NCBI RefSeq assembly: GCF_032716425.1
Contig: NZ_CP090419.1
Location: 1,862,001 to 1,926,000 of the forward strand
DNA length: 64,000 bases
Direction of reading: 5' to 3'
Source: Pseudoalteromonas sp. N1230-9
GTDB lineage: Bacteria > Pseudomonadota > Gammaproteobacteria > Enterobacterales > Alteromonadaceae
The position numbers and the translations under genes were made by a program. Shown here piece by piece: positions 1 through 7,265 of the stretch. Each line of letters opens with the position of its first letter. Position 1 is the stretch's first letter. Under the pieces are notes generated by a model, which was given only the letters and a program-made list of their open reading frames with translations, did not search any database and had not been told where the DNA came from.

Positions 1-312
1 AAAGCCTTCTACATGCGTCAAAACGAAGACGGCAAAACAGTGGCAGCGATGGACGTAGTTGCACCAGGTATTGGTGAAATCATCGGTGGCTCTCAACGTG
101 AAGAACGTCTAGATGTATTAGATAAACGTCTAGAAGAAATGGGCTTAAACAAAGAAGATTACAGCTGGTACCGTGACCTACGTAAATACGGTACGGTTCC
201 ACATTCTGGTTTTGGTCTAGGTTTTGAGCGTTTAGTTGCTTATGTAACAGGTATGGGCAACGTTCGTGACGTTATCGCCTTCCCACGTACTAAAGGTAGT
301 GCAACATACTAA
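1..312 (+). CDS. asnS: Asparaginyl-tRNA synthetase, C-terminal end (partial)
   Basis: This is the last 103 codons of a class II aminoacyl-tRNA synthetase that charges tRNA-Asn with asparagine in the cytoplasm. The frame is open from the first base of the window, so the true start lies outside. The visible part holds the AsnRS signature around [17 protein letters not shown] and class II motif 3 ([15 protein letters not shown]), whose arginine contacts ATP. The protein ends in [10 protein letters not shown], close to the E. coli AsnS C-terminus. A strong intrinsic terminator follows 17 bases after the stop. The assignment is firm. AspRS is excluded by the AsnRS-type sequence around the [10 protein letters not shown] segment. 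Confidence 0.96.
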   Translation, partial: KAFYMRQNEDGKTVAAMDVVAPGIGEIIGGSQREERLDVLDKRLEEMGLNKEDYSWYRDLRKYGTVPHSGFGLGFERLVAYVTGMGNVRDVIAFPRTKGSATY

Positions 313-328
313 TTTTAGTCATTATAGA

Positions 329-353
329 AACCAGCCTATTGGCTGGTTTTTTT
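329..353 (+). terminator. Intrinsic terminator of asnS
   Basis: A 6-bp GC-rich stem (CCAGCC at 331-336, GGCTGG at 341-346) with a four-base loop is followed directly by eight T. It lies just downstream of the asnS stop codon. Confidence 0.9.
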
Positions 354-440
354 GCCTAAAAATCATTATAAAACAATTCATTCTAGAAATTTTTAGTTAA
401 TGTTCTATAGTCATAAGACCTGCCAAAAAAGGATCTATTA

Positions 441-1376
441 TTGGTTATGTTCATTCGCTCACTAAAAGTACTCACACTGACTTTCGTTTTCCTAGGTAAG
501 TCTAGCTTCGCACTTGATGAAGATATTAATACAAAACCTATTTTAATTGCGGGTTCAACATCTGTGACCGAGTTACTAATCCCGCTTAAAGATGATATAA
601 GCCTCGCTTTAGACAATACATTGCAGATAAGACCGATGGGCAGTGACAAAGGTGTAAAAGCGATTGCTGAGGGTCTTATCGACATAGGTACAACATCACG
701 GTACCTAACGAAGCAAGAGCAAGAACAATGGCCTCATTTAAGGCAGATAATCATAGCGCAAGATGCGTTAACATTTATTGTTAACAGCGAACTAAATATT
801 AAAAATTTGAGTATCACGACTCTCAAAAATATTTATCAAGGTAAAATAACCAAATGGTCAGACGCCTCTCAGTTAACGCCTGAATTAAGTAATAAAAATG
901 ATGAAATACTGCTTTTTAGTAAAGCGACTCATCATGGCAGCTTCGATGTGTTTTTAGAATTTTTAGAACTGGACTATATCAAAGACCCTGAAAGCAACTT
1001 TATACGACTCAAAAATGCGGGTAATAGCGGTTTATTTTCAAATCAAAAAGTCGAACTGTATAACCAATTTAATCAAGCTCTTGGTATAGTTCAGCGTATT
1101 CCAAATGCGATTGCCTATGACTCGTATGGCGCCATTAGTAACCTTGAGAATGATCGCCGCATCAATAAAGTAACGACTCTATCGATAAATGGCGTTAAAC
1201 CTAATTTGCAAACCATAAGTGATGGCGAGTATGCGTTTGTACGACCGCTCATTTTAATTGTAAACACACAGTCTCCTCGCTCTAAGGAGATAGGTGTGAA
1301 ACTTACTGCATTACTTAAATCGCAAAAACTAAAAGATAAAATACGTGAACATGGTTACCTACCCGTTCAGTTTTAG
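441..1376 (+). CDS. Orphan PstS-like phosphate-family substrate-binding protein
   Basis: A 311-residue exported protein with the PBP-like fold of phosphate-binding proteins. It has a hydrophobic signal peptide (about residues 5-25, likely cleavage after SSFA), then the ligand-loop-like AGSTSVTELL and GTTSRYLTKQE segments typical of PstS relatives. A TTG start at 441 is preferred because AGGA at 430-433 sits seven bases upstream; the in-frame ATG at 447 is an alternative. No PstC/A/B transporter genes are adjacent and no clear Pho box is visible upstream. It may therefore feed a transporter encoded elsewhere, or act as a periplasmic phosphate (or other oxyanion) binding or sensing protein. Family confidence is good; the ligand is inferred. 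Confidence 0.75.
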   Translation: MVMFIRSLKVLTLTFVFLGKSSFALDEDINTKPILIAGSTSVTELLIPLKDDISLALDNTLQIRPMGSDKGVKAIAEGLIDIGTTSRYLTKQEQEQWPHLRQIIIAQDALTFIVNSELNIKNLSITTLKNIYQGKITKWSDASQLTPELSNKNDEILLFSKATHHGSFDVFLEFLELDYIKDPESNFIRLKNAGNSGLFSNQKVELYNQFNQALGIVQRIPNAIAYDSYGAISNLENDRRINKVTTLSINGVKPNLQTISDGEYAFVRPLILIVNTQSPRSKEIGVKLTALLKSQKLKDKIREHGYLPVQF

Positions 1377-1390
1377 CCTCAAAAAATAAA

Positions 1391-1421
1391 AAAAGCTGTG
1401 CACCTAAGTGCAACAGCTTTT
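1391..1421. terminator. Bidirectional terminator between PstS-like gene and etfA
   Basis: Inverted repeat AAAAGCTG (1391-1398) / CAGCTTTT (1414-1421), with an inner TGCAC/GTGCA extension. It lies between two convergent genes, with A-rich and T-rich flanks that serve both strands. Confidence 0.8.
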
Positions 1422-1442
1422 AACAACCAGAATCGTTATGAG

Positions 1443-2369
1443 TTACAGAGCGGTTTCTAGCTCTGGTAACACATCAAATAGATCAGCAACTAAACCATAG
1501 TCAGCGACTTGGAAAATTGGCGCATCAGGATCTTTATTGATGGCAACAATCACTTTTGAGTCTTTCATACCCGCTAAGTGTTGAATTGCACCACTAATAC
1601 CCACAGCAATATATAAATCTGGGGCAACAATTTTACCGGTTTGACCGACTTGCATATCGTTCGGTACAAAGCCCGCATCAACAGCAGCACGTGAAGCGCC
1701 AATGGCTGCACCAAGTTTATCGGCAATACCATTTAGTAGTGCAAAGTTTTCACCATTTTGCATACCGCGGCCACCTGAAATAACCACAGGTGCTGCCGTT
1801 AGCTCAGGGCGCTCTGATTCAGTTTGTTCTTCTGATACAAACTCACTCAAGCCAACTGAACCTTTACCCGTAACACTTGTTACAGACACTGGTGCTTGCT
1901 CTGATGAAACATCAAAGCTACTGGCACGAACGGTAATCACCTTTTTGCTATCAAGCGATTTAACTGTCGCAATTGCATTACCAGCATAAATAGGACGCTT
2001 AAAGGTATCTGCATCAATTACGTCAATGATTTCTGAGATTTGTGCAACATCTAATAGTGCAGCAACACGCGGCATAAAGTTTTTACCGGTTGTTGTAGCG
2101 CTCGCGACAATGTGTGAATAGTTATCTGCTAAAGATAAAACCAGATCCGCTAGGTTTTCTGCAAGCTGATGAGCATAAGCTGCATCATCGGCAATCAGTA
2201 CATTGCTAACACCTGCAATTGACGCTGCTTGCTCGCTCATTGCAGCTAAGTTTTCGCCGGCAAGTAGCAAATCTACATCAAAGCCTAGTTTAACAGCAGC
2301 AGTAATCGTTTTATTGGTTTCAGGCTTTAGAACACCTTTATCGTGTTCGGCTATCACTAATGTTTTCAT
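1443..2369 (-). CDS. etfA: Electron transfer flavoprotein alpha subunit
   Basis: A 308-residue ETF alpha subunit. With EtfB it forms a soluble FAD-containing heterodimer that takes electrons from acyl-CoA and related dehydrogenases and passes them to ETF:ubiquinone oxidoreductase. The C-terminal half shows the FAD-binding ETF alpha signature (VISGGRGMQNGENFALL, then GASRAAVDAGFVPNDMQVGQTGK and LYIAVGISGAIQHLAGM). Length matches the family. Its ATG follows the etfB TAA with no gap, so the two are almost certainly translationally coupled. Expression should follow the operator-bearing promoter upstream of etfB. Confidence 0.97.
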   Translation of the reverse strand: MKTLVIAEHDKGVLKPETNKTITAAVKLGFDVDLLLAGENLAAMSEQAASIAGVSNVLIADDAAYAHQLAENLADLVLSLADNYSHIVASATTTGKNFMPRVAALLDVAQISEIIDVIDADTFKRPIYAGNAIATVKSLDSKKVITVRASSFDVSSEQAPVSVTSVTGKGSVGLSEFVSEEQTESERPELTAAPVVISGGRGMQNGENFALLNGIADKLGAAIGASRAAVDAGFVPNDMQVGQTGKIVAPDLYIAVGISGAIQHLAGMKDSKVIVAINKDPDAPIFQVADYGLVADLFDVLPELETAL

Positions 2370-3119
2370 TTAGATCACCTTCGCTTCTGTTTTTAACTTT
2401 TCTACCAATGTTGCTACATCTTCTACAATGATGCCGCCACTGCGCTTTTCTGGCTCATTTACTTCTACCAGCTGCACGCGAGGCGCAAGATCTACACCTA
2501 GACTATCAGCAGCAATTACATCAAGTTGTTTACGTTTTGCCTTCATAATGTTTGGTAATGAAGCATAACGCGGTTCATTTAAACGTAAGTCTGTGGTTAC
2601 GATAGCAGGTAGTTTAAGAGCAACTGTTTGTAAACCTCCGTCTACTTCACGCGTTACATTAACTGTACCCGCTTGTACATCAACTTTAGACGCAAACGTA
2701 CCTTGGCCACGACCTGTTAAAGCAGCAAGCATTTGACCAGTTTGATTGTTGTCAGAGTCAATCGATTGCTTTCCTAAAATAACCAGCTCAGGTGACTCTT
2801 GCTCTACAATCTTGCTAAGTAATTTAGCAACATGTAAAGACTCAAGCTTTTCTTCTGTTTCAATATGAATGGCTTTATCAGCACCCAGTGCTAAGGCTGT
2901 ACGTAATTGCTCTTGAGATGATTTATTACCAATAGTCACAGCAACAACCTCAGTGACCGTCCCTGCTTCTTTTAAACGAATAGCTTCTTCAATTGCAATT
3001 TCACAAAACGGGTTCATCGCCATTTTTACATTAGCTAGATCAACATCCGTTTTGTCGGCTTTAACGCGTGCTTTGACGTTGTAGTCAATTACTCTTTTAA
3101 TTGGAACAAGGACTTTCAT
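2370..3119 (-). CDS. etfB: Electron transfer flavoprotein beta subunit
   Basis: A 249-residue ETF beta subunit, first gene of the etfBA operon. The N-terminus ([19 protein letters not shown]) and the segment [19 protein letters not shown] are diagnostic of the AMP-binding ETF beta family. A C-terminal segment rich in basic residues ([13 protein letters not shown]) matches the recognition-loop region that docks to acyl-CoA dehydrogenases. It is divergently arranged with the ETF:ubiquinone oxidoreductase gene at 3313, so electron donor and acceptor share one intergenic region with two copies of an 18-bp palindrome. Confidence 0.97.
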   Translation of the reverse strand: MKVLVPIKRVIDYNVKARVKADKTDVDLANVKMAMNPFCEIAIEEAIRLKEAGTVTEVVAVTIGNKSSQEQLRTALALGADKAIHIETEEKLESLHVAKLLSKIVEQESPELVILGKQSIDSDNNQTGQMLAALTGRGQGTFASKVDVQAGTVNVTREVDGGLQTVALKLPAIVTTDLRLNEPRYASLPNIMKAKRKQLDVIAADSLGVDLAPRVQLVEVNEPEKRSGGIIVEDVATLVEKLKTEAKVI

Positions 3120-3148
3120 CGTGACTCCATCAATTGTGTGTTCTCAAA

Positions 3149-3166
3149 GTTGACCTACACGTCAAC
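3149..3166. promoter_or_regulatory. LiuR-like operator, copy 1
   Basis: GTTGACCTACACGTCAAC is an imperfect 18-bp palindrome. It differs at two positions from the near-perfect copy at 3198-3215. It lies 30 bases upstream of the etfB start. The form resembles the TTGACGT-N2-ACGTCAA type known for LiuR (MerR family, branched-chain amino acid and fatty acid catabolism in gammaproteobacteria). The regulator itself is not in the window. Confidence 0.55.
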
Positions 3167-3197
3167 TTATTTATTTTATGAATTCAGACTACTTCCT

Positions 3198-3215
3198 GTT
3201 GACGTAAACGTCAAC
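3198..3215. promoter_or_regulatory. LiuR-like operator, copy 2
   Basis: GTTGACGTAAACGTCAAC has perfect 8-bp inverted half-sites (GTTGACGT / ACGTCAAC) around a two-base spacer. It lies between divergent etfBA and the ETF-QO gene, 49 bases from copy 1 (start to start), and could control both transcription units. The match to the LiuR pattern comes from family knowledge; binding is inferred. Confidence 0.65.
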
Positions 3216-3312
3216 CTAAAATAACCTTAAAGTATTCACAGCCTGTAACGTTTCATTTGCAAGTATGAAATAAGGTTCTTTACAGCAGGTCCGTCACCGA
3301 GAAGAGGTTTAT

Positions 3313-4959
3313 ATGGTCGAACGCGAAGTCATGGAATTTGATGTAGTCATCGTAGGCGCAGGCCCAGCAGGTTTATCAACTGCAATTAGATTGGCTCAAC
3401 AAGCACAAGAAAAACAACAAGAATTAATGATCTGTGTGGTAGAAAAAGGCTCTGAGGTGGGCGCGCACATTTTATCGGGTGCGGTTTTTGAAACCAAAGC
3501 ATTGGATGAATTACTACCCGATTGGCAGTCATTAGGTGCTCCGGTTACCACTAAAGTAACGCAAGATGATATTTACTGGTTCAATAACAGTGAAAAAGCC
3601 ACCAGCATCCCCCACTTTGCTAGCCCTAAAACATTCCATAACGAAGGCAATTACATTGTTTCTATGGGTAATGTGTGCCGTTTTTTAGCTGAACAAGCGG
3701 AAAACCTAGGGGTAGAAATCTTCCCAGGCTTTAGTGCGCACTCATTAATTATTGAAGACGAGACCGTAAAAGGCATTATCACTGGCGATATGGGTCTTGA
3801 TAAAGATGGCAATGAAAAAGATGGTTACATGCCAGGTATGGAGCTAAGAGCCAAATACACGGTATTTGCTGAAGGCTGCCGTGGCCATTTAGGTAAAGAG
3901 CTAATCAAACACTTTGCCCTTGATAAAGATGCGTCACCACAGCATTACGGTTTAGGTTTCAAAGAAATTTGGCAAATCGACCCGAGTAAACACAAAGAAG
4001 GCACAGTAGTTCATGGCACTGGTTGGCCTTTAACCGGTGATACCAGTGGTGGTGCATTTATGTATCACAGCGACAACAATCAAGTAGTTGTAGGTTTAAT
4101 AGTTGATCTTAACTACTCAAACCCGCATTTGAGCCCGTTTGATGAGTTTCAGCGTATGAAACATCACCCCGTTTTTAAAGATGTTTTAGAGGGCGGTGAA
4201 CGTATAGCCTATGGTGCAAGAGCCATTGCTAAAGGTGGCCTGCGCTCATTACCAAAAATGCACTTCCCGGGTGGATTGCTTGTTGGTTGTGATGCTGGCA
4301 CATTGAACTTCGCTAAGATCAAAGGTAACCATACTGCAATGAAATCGGGCATGGTGGCTGCTGATGTGATCATTGCAGCCCTTTGCGACGGTAAAGAAAA
4401 TGCCGATTTAGCTGAATATAAATCAGCCTTTGAACAGAGCTGGGCGTACAAAGAGCTCTATCAATCGCGTAACTTTGGCCCTGTTATGCACAAACTCGGT
4501 AAGTTCTTAGGGGGGGCTTATAACACTCTCGATCAAAATCTATTTGGTGGCAGCTTACCGTTTAATTTTGAAGACAACATGCCAGATCATGCCACATTAA
4601 TTGCAGTTGATCAGGCCGAAAAAATCGATTACCCGAAAGCAGACGGCAAGCTTAGCTTCGATAAACTTTCATCGGTGTTTTTATCAAATACCAATCATGA
4701 AGAATCGCAGCCATGCCATTTAAAGCTAAAAGATAACTCGATTCCAATTAAAGTTAATTTGCCGCAATTTGATGAACCAGCACAACGCTACTGCCCTGCT
4801 GGCGTTTACGAAGTACAAGAGGTTGAAGGTGAGAAAGAGTTTGTGATCAACTCACAAAACTGTGTGCACTGTAAAACGTGTGACATAAAAGACCCAAGCC
4901 AAAACATTACATGGGTAACACCTGAAGGGGCTGGCGGACCAAACTACCCTAACATGTAA
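3313..4959 (+). CDS. etfD: Electron transfer flavoprotein-ubiquinone oxidoreductase
   Basis: A 548-residue membrane-associated FAD/4Fe-4S enzyme that re-oxidises reduced ETF and reduces ubiquinone, linking fatty-acid and branched-chain amino-acid oxidation to respiration. The N-terminus has the dinucleotide-binding loop VVIVGAGPAGLSTAIRLA. The C-terminal ferredoxin-like region supplies four cysteines for the cluster: C494 (in RYCPAGVYE) and C517, C520, C523 (CVHCKTC). It ends in the typical GPNYPNM. The ATG at 3313 follows GAAGAGG; a second in-frame ATG nine codons later is less likely. It is divergent from etfBA, with shared operators, and is closed by a TTCG-loop terminator. Confidence 0.96.
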   Translation: MVEREVMEFDVVIVGAGPAGLSTAIRLAQQAQEKQQELMICVVEKGSEVGAHILSGAVFETKALDELLPDWQSLGAPVTTKVTQDDIYWFNNSEKATSIPHFASPKTFHNEGNYIVSMGNVCRFLAEQAENLGVEIFPGFSAHSLIIEDETVKGIITGDMGLDKDGNEKDGYMPGMELRAKYTVFAEGCRGHLGKELIKHFALDKDASPQHYGLGFKEIWQIDPSKHKEGTVVHGTGWPLTGDTSGGAFMYHSDNNQVVVGLIVDLNYSNPHLSPFDEFQRMKHHPVFKDVLEGGERIAYGARAIAKGGLRSLPKMHFPGGLLVGCDAGTLNFAKIKGNHTAMKSGMVAADVIIAALCDGKENADLAEYKSAFEQSWAYKELYQSRNFGPVMHKLGKFLGGAYNTLDQNLFGGSLPFNFEDNMPDHATLIAVDQAEKIDYPKADGKLSFDKLSSVFLSNTNHEESQPCHLKLKDNSIPIKVNLPQFDEPAQRYCPAGVYEVQEVEGEKEFVINSQNCVHCKTCDIKDPSQNITWVTPEGAGGPNYPNM

Positions 4960-5001
4960 TAACGCACGTTACTCATTTAATTAAAATTTATCCTAAATTG
5001 C

Positions 5002-5022
5002 AGGGGCTTCGGCCCCTTTTTT
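5002..5022 (+). terminator. Intrinsic terminator of etfD
   Basis: AGGGGC / GCCCCT stem closed by a TTCG tetraloop (5002-5017), followed by a T run. Confidence 0.92.
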
Positions 5023-5064
5023 AGGCTATGCTGAAATTGTCGTGTTTAAAATAGTGAGCAAAAT

Positions 5065-5529
5065 ATGCCGTCTTCAAGTGTAACCTTTCGTTTTTTAGCT
5101 GAACCTACCGATGTTAATTTTGGCGGTAAGGTTCATGGTGGTGTAGTAATGAAGTGGATTGACCAAGCTGGTTATGCCTGTGCTGCAGGTTGGAGTGGTC
5201 ATTACTGCGTTACAGTCTCTGTTGCGGGTGTAAAGTTTCAGCGCCCTATTTTGGTTGGTCAAATTGTCGAAGTAAAAGCCAGTATTGCCCACACAGGTAA
5301 AACCAGCATGCAAATCTTTATTCAAGTGCGCTGCGGCGACCCAAAAACACAAAATCTCGTTGAAACCAATCATTGTGTAATTAGTTTTATTGCCATGGAT
5401 GAAGCAGGTTACCCAATTGAGGTGCCTACTTACACTGCGGTTACTGATGAAGAAAAGAAAATCGAGAACTATGCAATAAAAATGAAAGAAATAGCCATAG
5501 AAACAGAAACATTGCTACAAAAAGCATAA
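5065..5529 (+). CDS. Acyl-CoA thioesterase (hotdog fold)
   Basis: A 154-residue single-domain hotdog thioesterase that hydrolyses acyl-CoA to free acid and CoA in the cytoplasm. The N-terminal part carries the family core (VNFGGKVHGGVVMKWIDQAGY), including the conserved glycine-rich turn and the acidic residue of the active site in WIDQA. The central strand CVTVSVAGVKFQRPI and the segment GKTSMQIFIQV fit the YciA/BACH-type group. Its position next to ETF-QO suggests a link to acyl-CoA turnover, but it has its own start region and an intrinsic terminator separates it from etfD. Chain-length preference cannot be read from the sequence. Confidence 0.85.
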   Translation: MPSSSVTFRFLAEPTDVNFGGKVHGGVVMKWIDQAGYACAAGWSGHYCVTVSVAGVKFQRPILVGQIVEVKASIAHTGKTSMQIFIQVRCGDPKTQNLVETNHCVISFIAMDEAGYPIEVPTYTAVTDEEKKIENYAIKMKEIAIETETLLQKA

Positions 5530-5652
5530 TTTGGCCCAGCTTGGTATTTTTAAACTGTACCTAGTAACTTCTACAGGGCAGCCTGAAATTGTTACGAGCG
5601 CCAAACTGAACACTTGGTTACAGTATCAACAAACTGAACAAAAAATCATTCA

Positions 5653-5684
5653 TTTAGGCCTAAAAACAATGCTTTAGGCCTAAA
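5653..5684. promoter_or_regulatory. Two perfect TTTAGGCCTAAA palindromes, candidate activator sites
   Basis: Identical 12-bp perfect palindromes occur at 5653-5664 and 5673-5684. Their centres are 20 bp apart, about two helical turns, so both would face the same side of DNA. They lie just upstream of a sigma-54-type promoter (5693-5708). I do not recognise the cognate regulator. Confidence 0.6.
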
Positions 5685-5692
5685 TAACAGTC

Positions 5693-5708
5693 TGGCACGG
5701 TCACTGCA
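5693..5708 (+). promoter_or_regulatory. Sigma-54 (-24/-12) type promoter for the outer-membrane protein gene
   Basis: TGGCACGGTCACTGCA has GG at 5694-5695 and GC at 5706-5707 separated by exactly ten bases. It matches the TGGCACG-N4-TTGCA consensus with one mismatch. The predicted start near 5719 leaves a leader of about 48 bases with a strong ribosome-binding site (AAGGAG, 5754-5759) before the ATG at 5767. Confidence 0.65.
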
Positions 5709-5766
5709 ATACTCCTTGGGAATGAAGCGAAACATTCGTTTATTTATTTTATAAAGGAGCTATTAA

Positions 5767-6339
5767 ATGATTAAAGCAATCTCAATTTCTGCAATTTCTC
5801 TAGCACTACTAGGTTTCAACAATGCTGCACATGCAGATATTACCGAGATGGATTCACCACGTATTTATACTGGTATTGGTTATGGCCAATATTCATTTGA
5901 ATTTGAAGACAGTGAAAACGACACTGACTTTGATGACGATTCACAAATGCTAAAAGGTTATGTTGGTACCCAATTCAATAAATACTTAAGCCTTGAACTT
6001 GCGTACCAAAATTTCGACGAAGCAAGCGATATTGATTCTAAAGTTGAGCTTGATGGTATCTCACTAGCTGCCCGTTTAGCGGCACCAATCACCGATAGCT
6101 TTTCTGTTTACGCAAAAGGTGGCTGGCTTGAATGGGATGCAGAAGTAGAGCAAGATTTAGGCGAACTTGGTAGCATTAGTGCCGATACTGACGGTGGCGA
6201 TGTGTTTTATGGTGCAGGTATTGAGTATGCTTTCACAACAAACATGCAAGTACGTTTAGAGTATGAACGTTACGAATTAGAAGATGACATTGACCCAGAT
6301 ATGGATGTGGCTTCGGTATCATTCCAATACATGTTCTAA
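5767..6339 (+). CDS. Small outer-membrane beta-barrel protein
   Basis: A 190-residue exported protein with a clear signal peptide (cleavage after NNAAHA, about residue 23) and alternating-residue strands typical of an eight-stranded OmpA/opacity-type barrel. Examples are RIYTGIGYGQYSFEF, YLSLELAYQNF, FSVYAKGGWLEW and MQVRLEYERYEL. It ends in phenylalanine (ASVSFQYMF), the outer-membrane insertion signal. The surface loops are strongly acidic (ENDTDFDDDS, EDDIDPDMD), as expected for a marine bacterium. It has a strong SD and its own terminator, so it is a single-gene unit. Expression probably depends on sigma-54 and a specific activator. Specific function is unknown. Confidence 0.82.
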   Translation: MIKAISISAISLALLGFNNAAHADITEMDSPRIYTGIGYGQYSFEFEDSENDTDFDDDSQMLKGYVGTQFNKYLSLELAYQNFDEASDIDSKVELDGISLAARLAAPITDSFSVYAKGGWLEWDAEVEQDLGELGSISADTDGGDVFYGAGIEYAFTTNMQVRLEYERYELEDDIDPDMDVASVSFQYMF

Positions 6340-6364
6340 TTTAGACCTGGCAGTCTAAATATTT

Positions 6365-6391
6365 AAAAGGCAGTCTCGACTGCCTTTTTTT
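6365..6391 (+). terminator. Intrinsic terminator of the beta-barrel gene
   Basis: GGCAGT (6369-6374) pairs with ACTGCC (6379-6384), flanked by AAAA on the left and a seven-T run on the right. Confidence 0.9.
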
Positions 6392-6447
6392 GCGCTCACA
6401 TGTAATGCATGTAAAATGTCGGCAGATTTTCTTAACAACAATGCACA

Positions 6448-7152
6448 ATGAGCGAATACCAATTAACTGCCGTCGGCCATATTCAATCTCCTTATAAACA
6501 AAAGTTTGCTATACCTCGTCAACCTCGCTTGGTTCCTGAGGCTAAAGCTAAGCTGGTATTCAGTAGCGATTTCAATCGCGAAGAGTTTGTACGTGGTCTC
6601 GATGAATTTAGCCATATTTGGTTATTATTTAGATTTCATGAAACCGCTGATAAAGGTTACTCAGCGATGGTGAGGCCCCCTCGCCTTGGCGGTAATGAAC
6701 GAAAAGGTGTATTTGCGACACGTGCTACCTTTCGCCCCAATGCAATTGGCATGAGTGCCGTAAAATTAGAGGGCATAGAATATAAAAATGGTCAGTTATG
6801 TCTGTTACTCTCTGGTATTGATTTACTTGACGGCACACCGATTTTAGATATAAAGCCATATTTGCCCTACTCAGACGCAATGACCGATGCCACCGCAGGC
6901 TTTGCCGATACCCGACCAGAAACCGATATGAGCGTTGAGTTTAGTGAAGAAGCCCTGGCGTTTATTGTAAAGCAAACTGAGCAACCTGAATTAAAAGCGT
7001 TTATAAGCAATGTATTAAAGCAAGATCCTCGCCCTGCTTATAAAAAGCAACGTGACTCAGAACAAAGCTACGGCATGACCTTATATGATTTTAATATTAG
7101 GTGGCATGTTCAGGACAATCATAATACAGTGACCAGCATTGAAAAATGCTAG
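6448..7152 (+). CDS. trmO: tRNA (N6-threonylcarbamoyladenosine(37)-N6)-methyltransferase TrmO
   Basis: A 234-residue SAM-dependent enzyme of the TsaA/YaeB family that methylates t6A37 to m6t6A in threonine tRNAs. The N-terminal beta-barrel signature is complete: VGHIQSPYKQKFAIPRQP, then LDEFSHIWLLFRFH, then VRPPRLGGNERKGVFATR and RPNAIGMSAVKL. A C-terminal domain ends in DPRPAYKKQ and VQDNHNTVTSIEKC, as in E. coli YaeB. The ATG at 6448 fits the family start. It precedes proS, and E. coli keeps the same two genes together, but a structured 113-bp gap here suggests separate control of proS. Confidence 0.93.
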   Translation: MSEYQLTAVGHIQSPYKQKFAIPRQPRLVPEAKAKLVFSSDFNREEFVRGLDEFSHIWLLFRFHETADKGYSAMVRPPRLGGNERKGVFATRATFRPNAIGMSAVKLEGIEYKNGQLCLLLSGIDLLDGTPILDIKPYLPYSDAMTDATAGFADTRPETDMSVEFSEEALAFIVKQTEQPELKAFISNVLKQDPRPAYKKQRDSEQSYGMTLYDFNIRWHVQDNHNTVTSIEKC

Positions 7153-7211
7153 TTTTTAGCATATAGAGCTTTTGTGTCAGTGCGTCCACTGGTAAACTTG
7201 GCGACTTGTTA

Positions 7212-7232
7212 TTACTCAAACGTCTTGAGTAA
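7212..7232 (+). other. Hairpin in the proS leader
   Basis: TTACTCAA (7212-7219) pairs perfectly with TTGAGTAA (7225-7232) over a five-base loop. No T run follows, so it is not an intrinsic terminator. It lies 34 bases upstream of the proS start and could be an operator palindrome or a leader RNA stem. Confidence 0.4.
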
Positions 7233-7265
7233 ACGATAATAATTTTAACACTACTTGGAATAGAG

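Noticed and set aside
5531..5677. 49-codon TTG frame after the thioesterase gene
   Set aside because: Weak start, no SD, and its end overlaps the first palindrome; the composition is unremarkable. Could be revisited if conserved.
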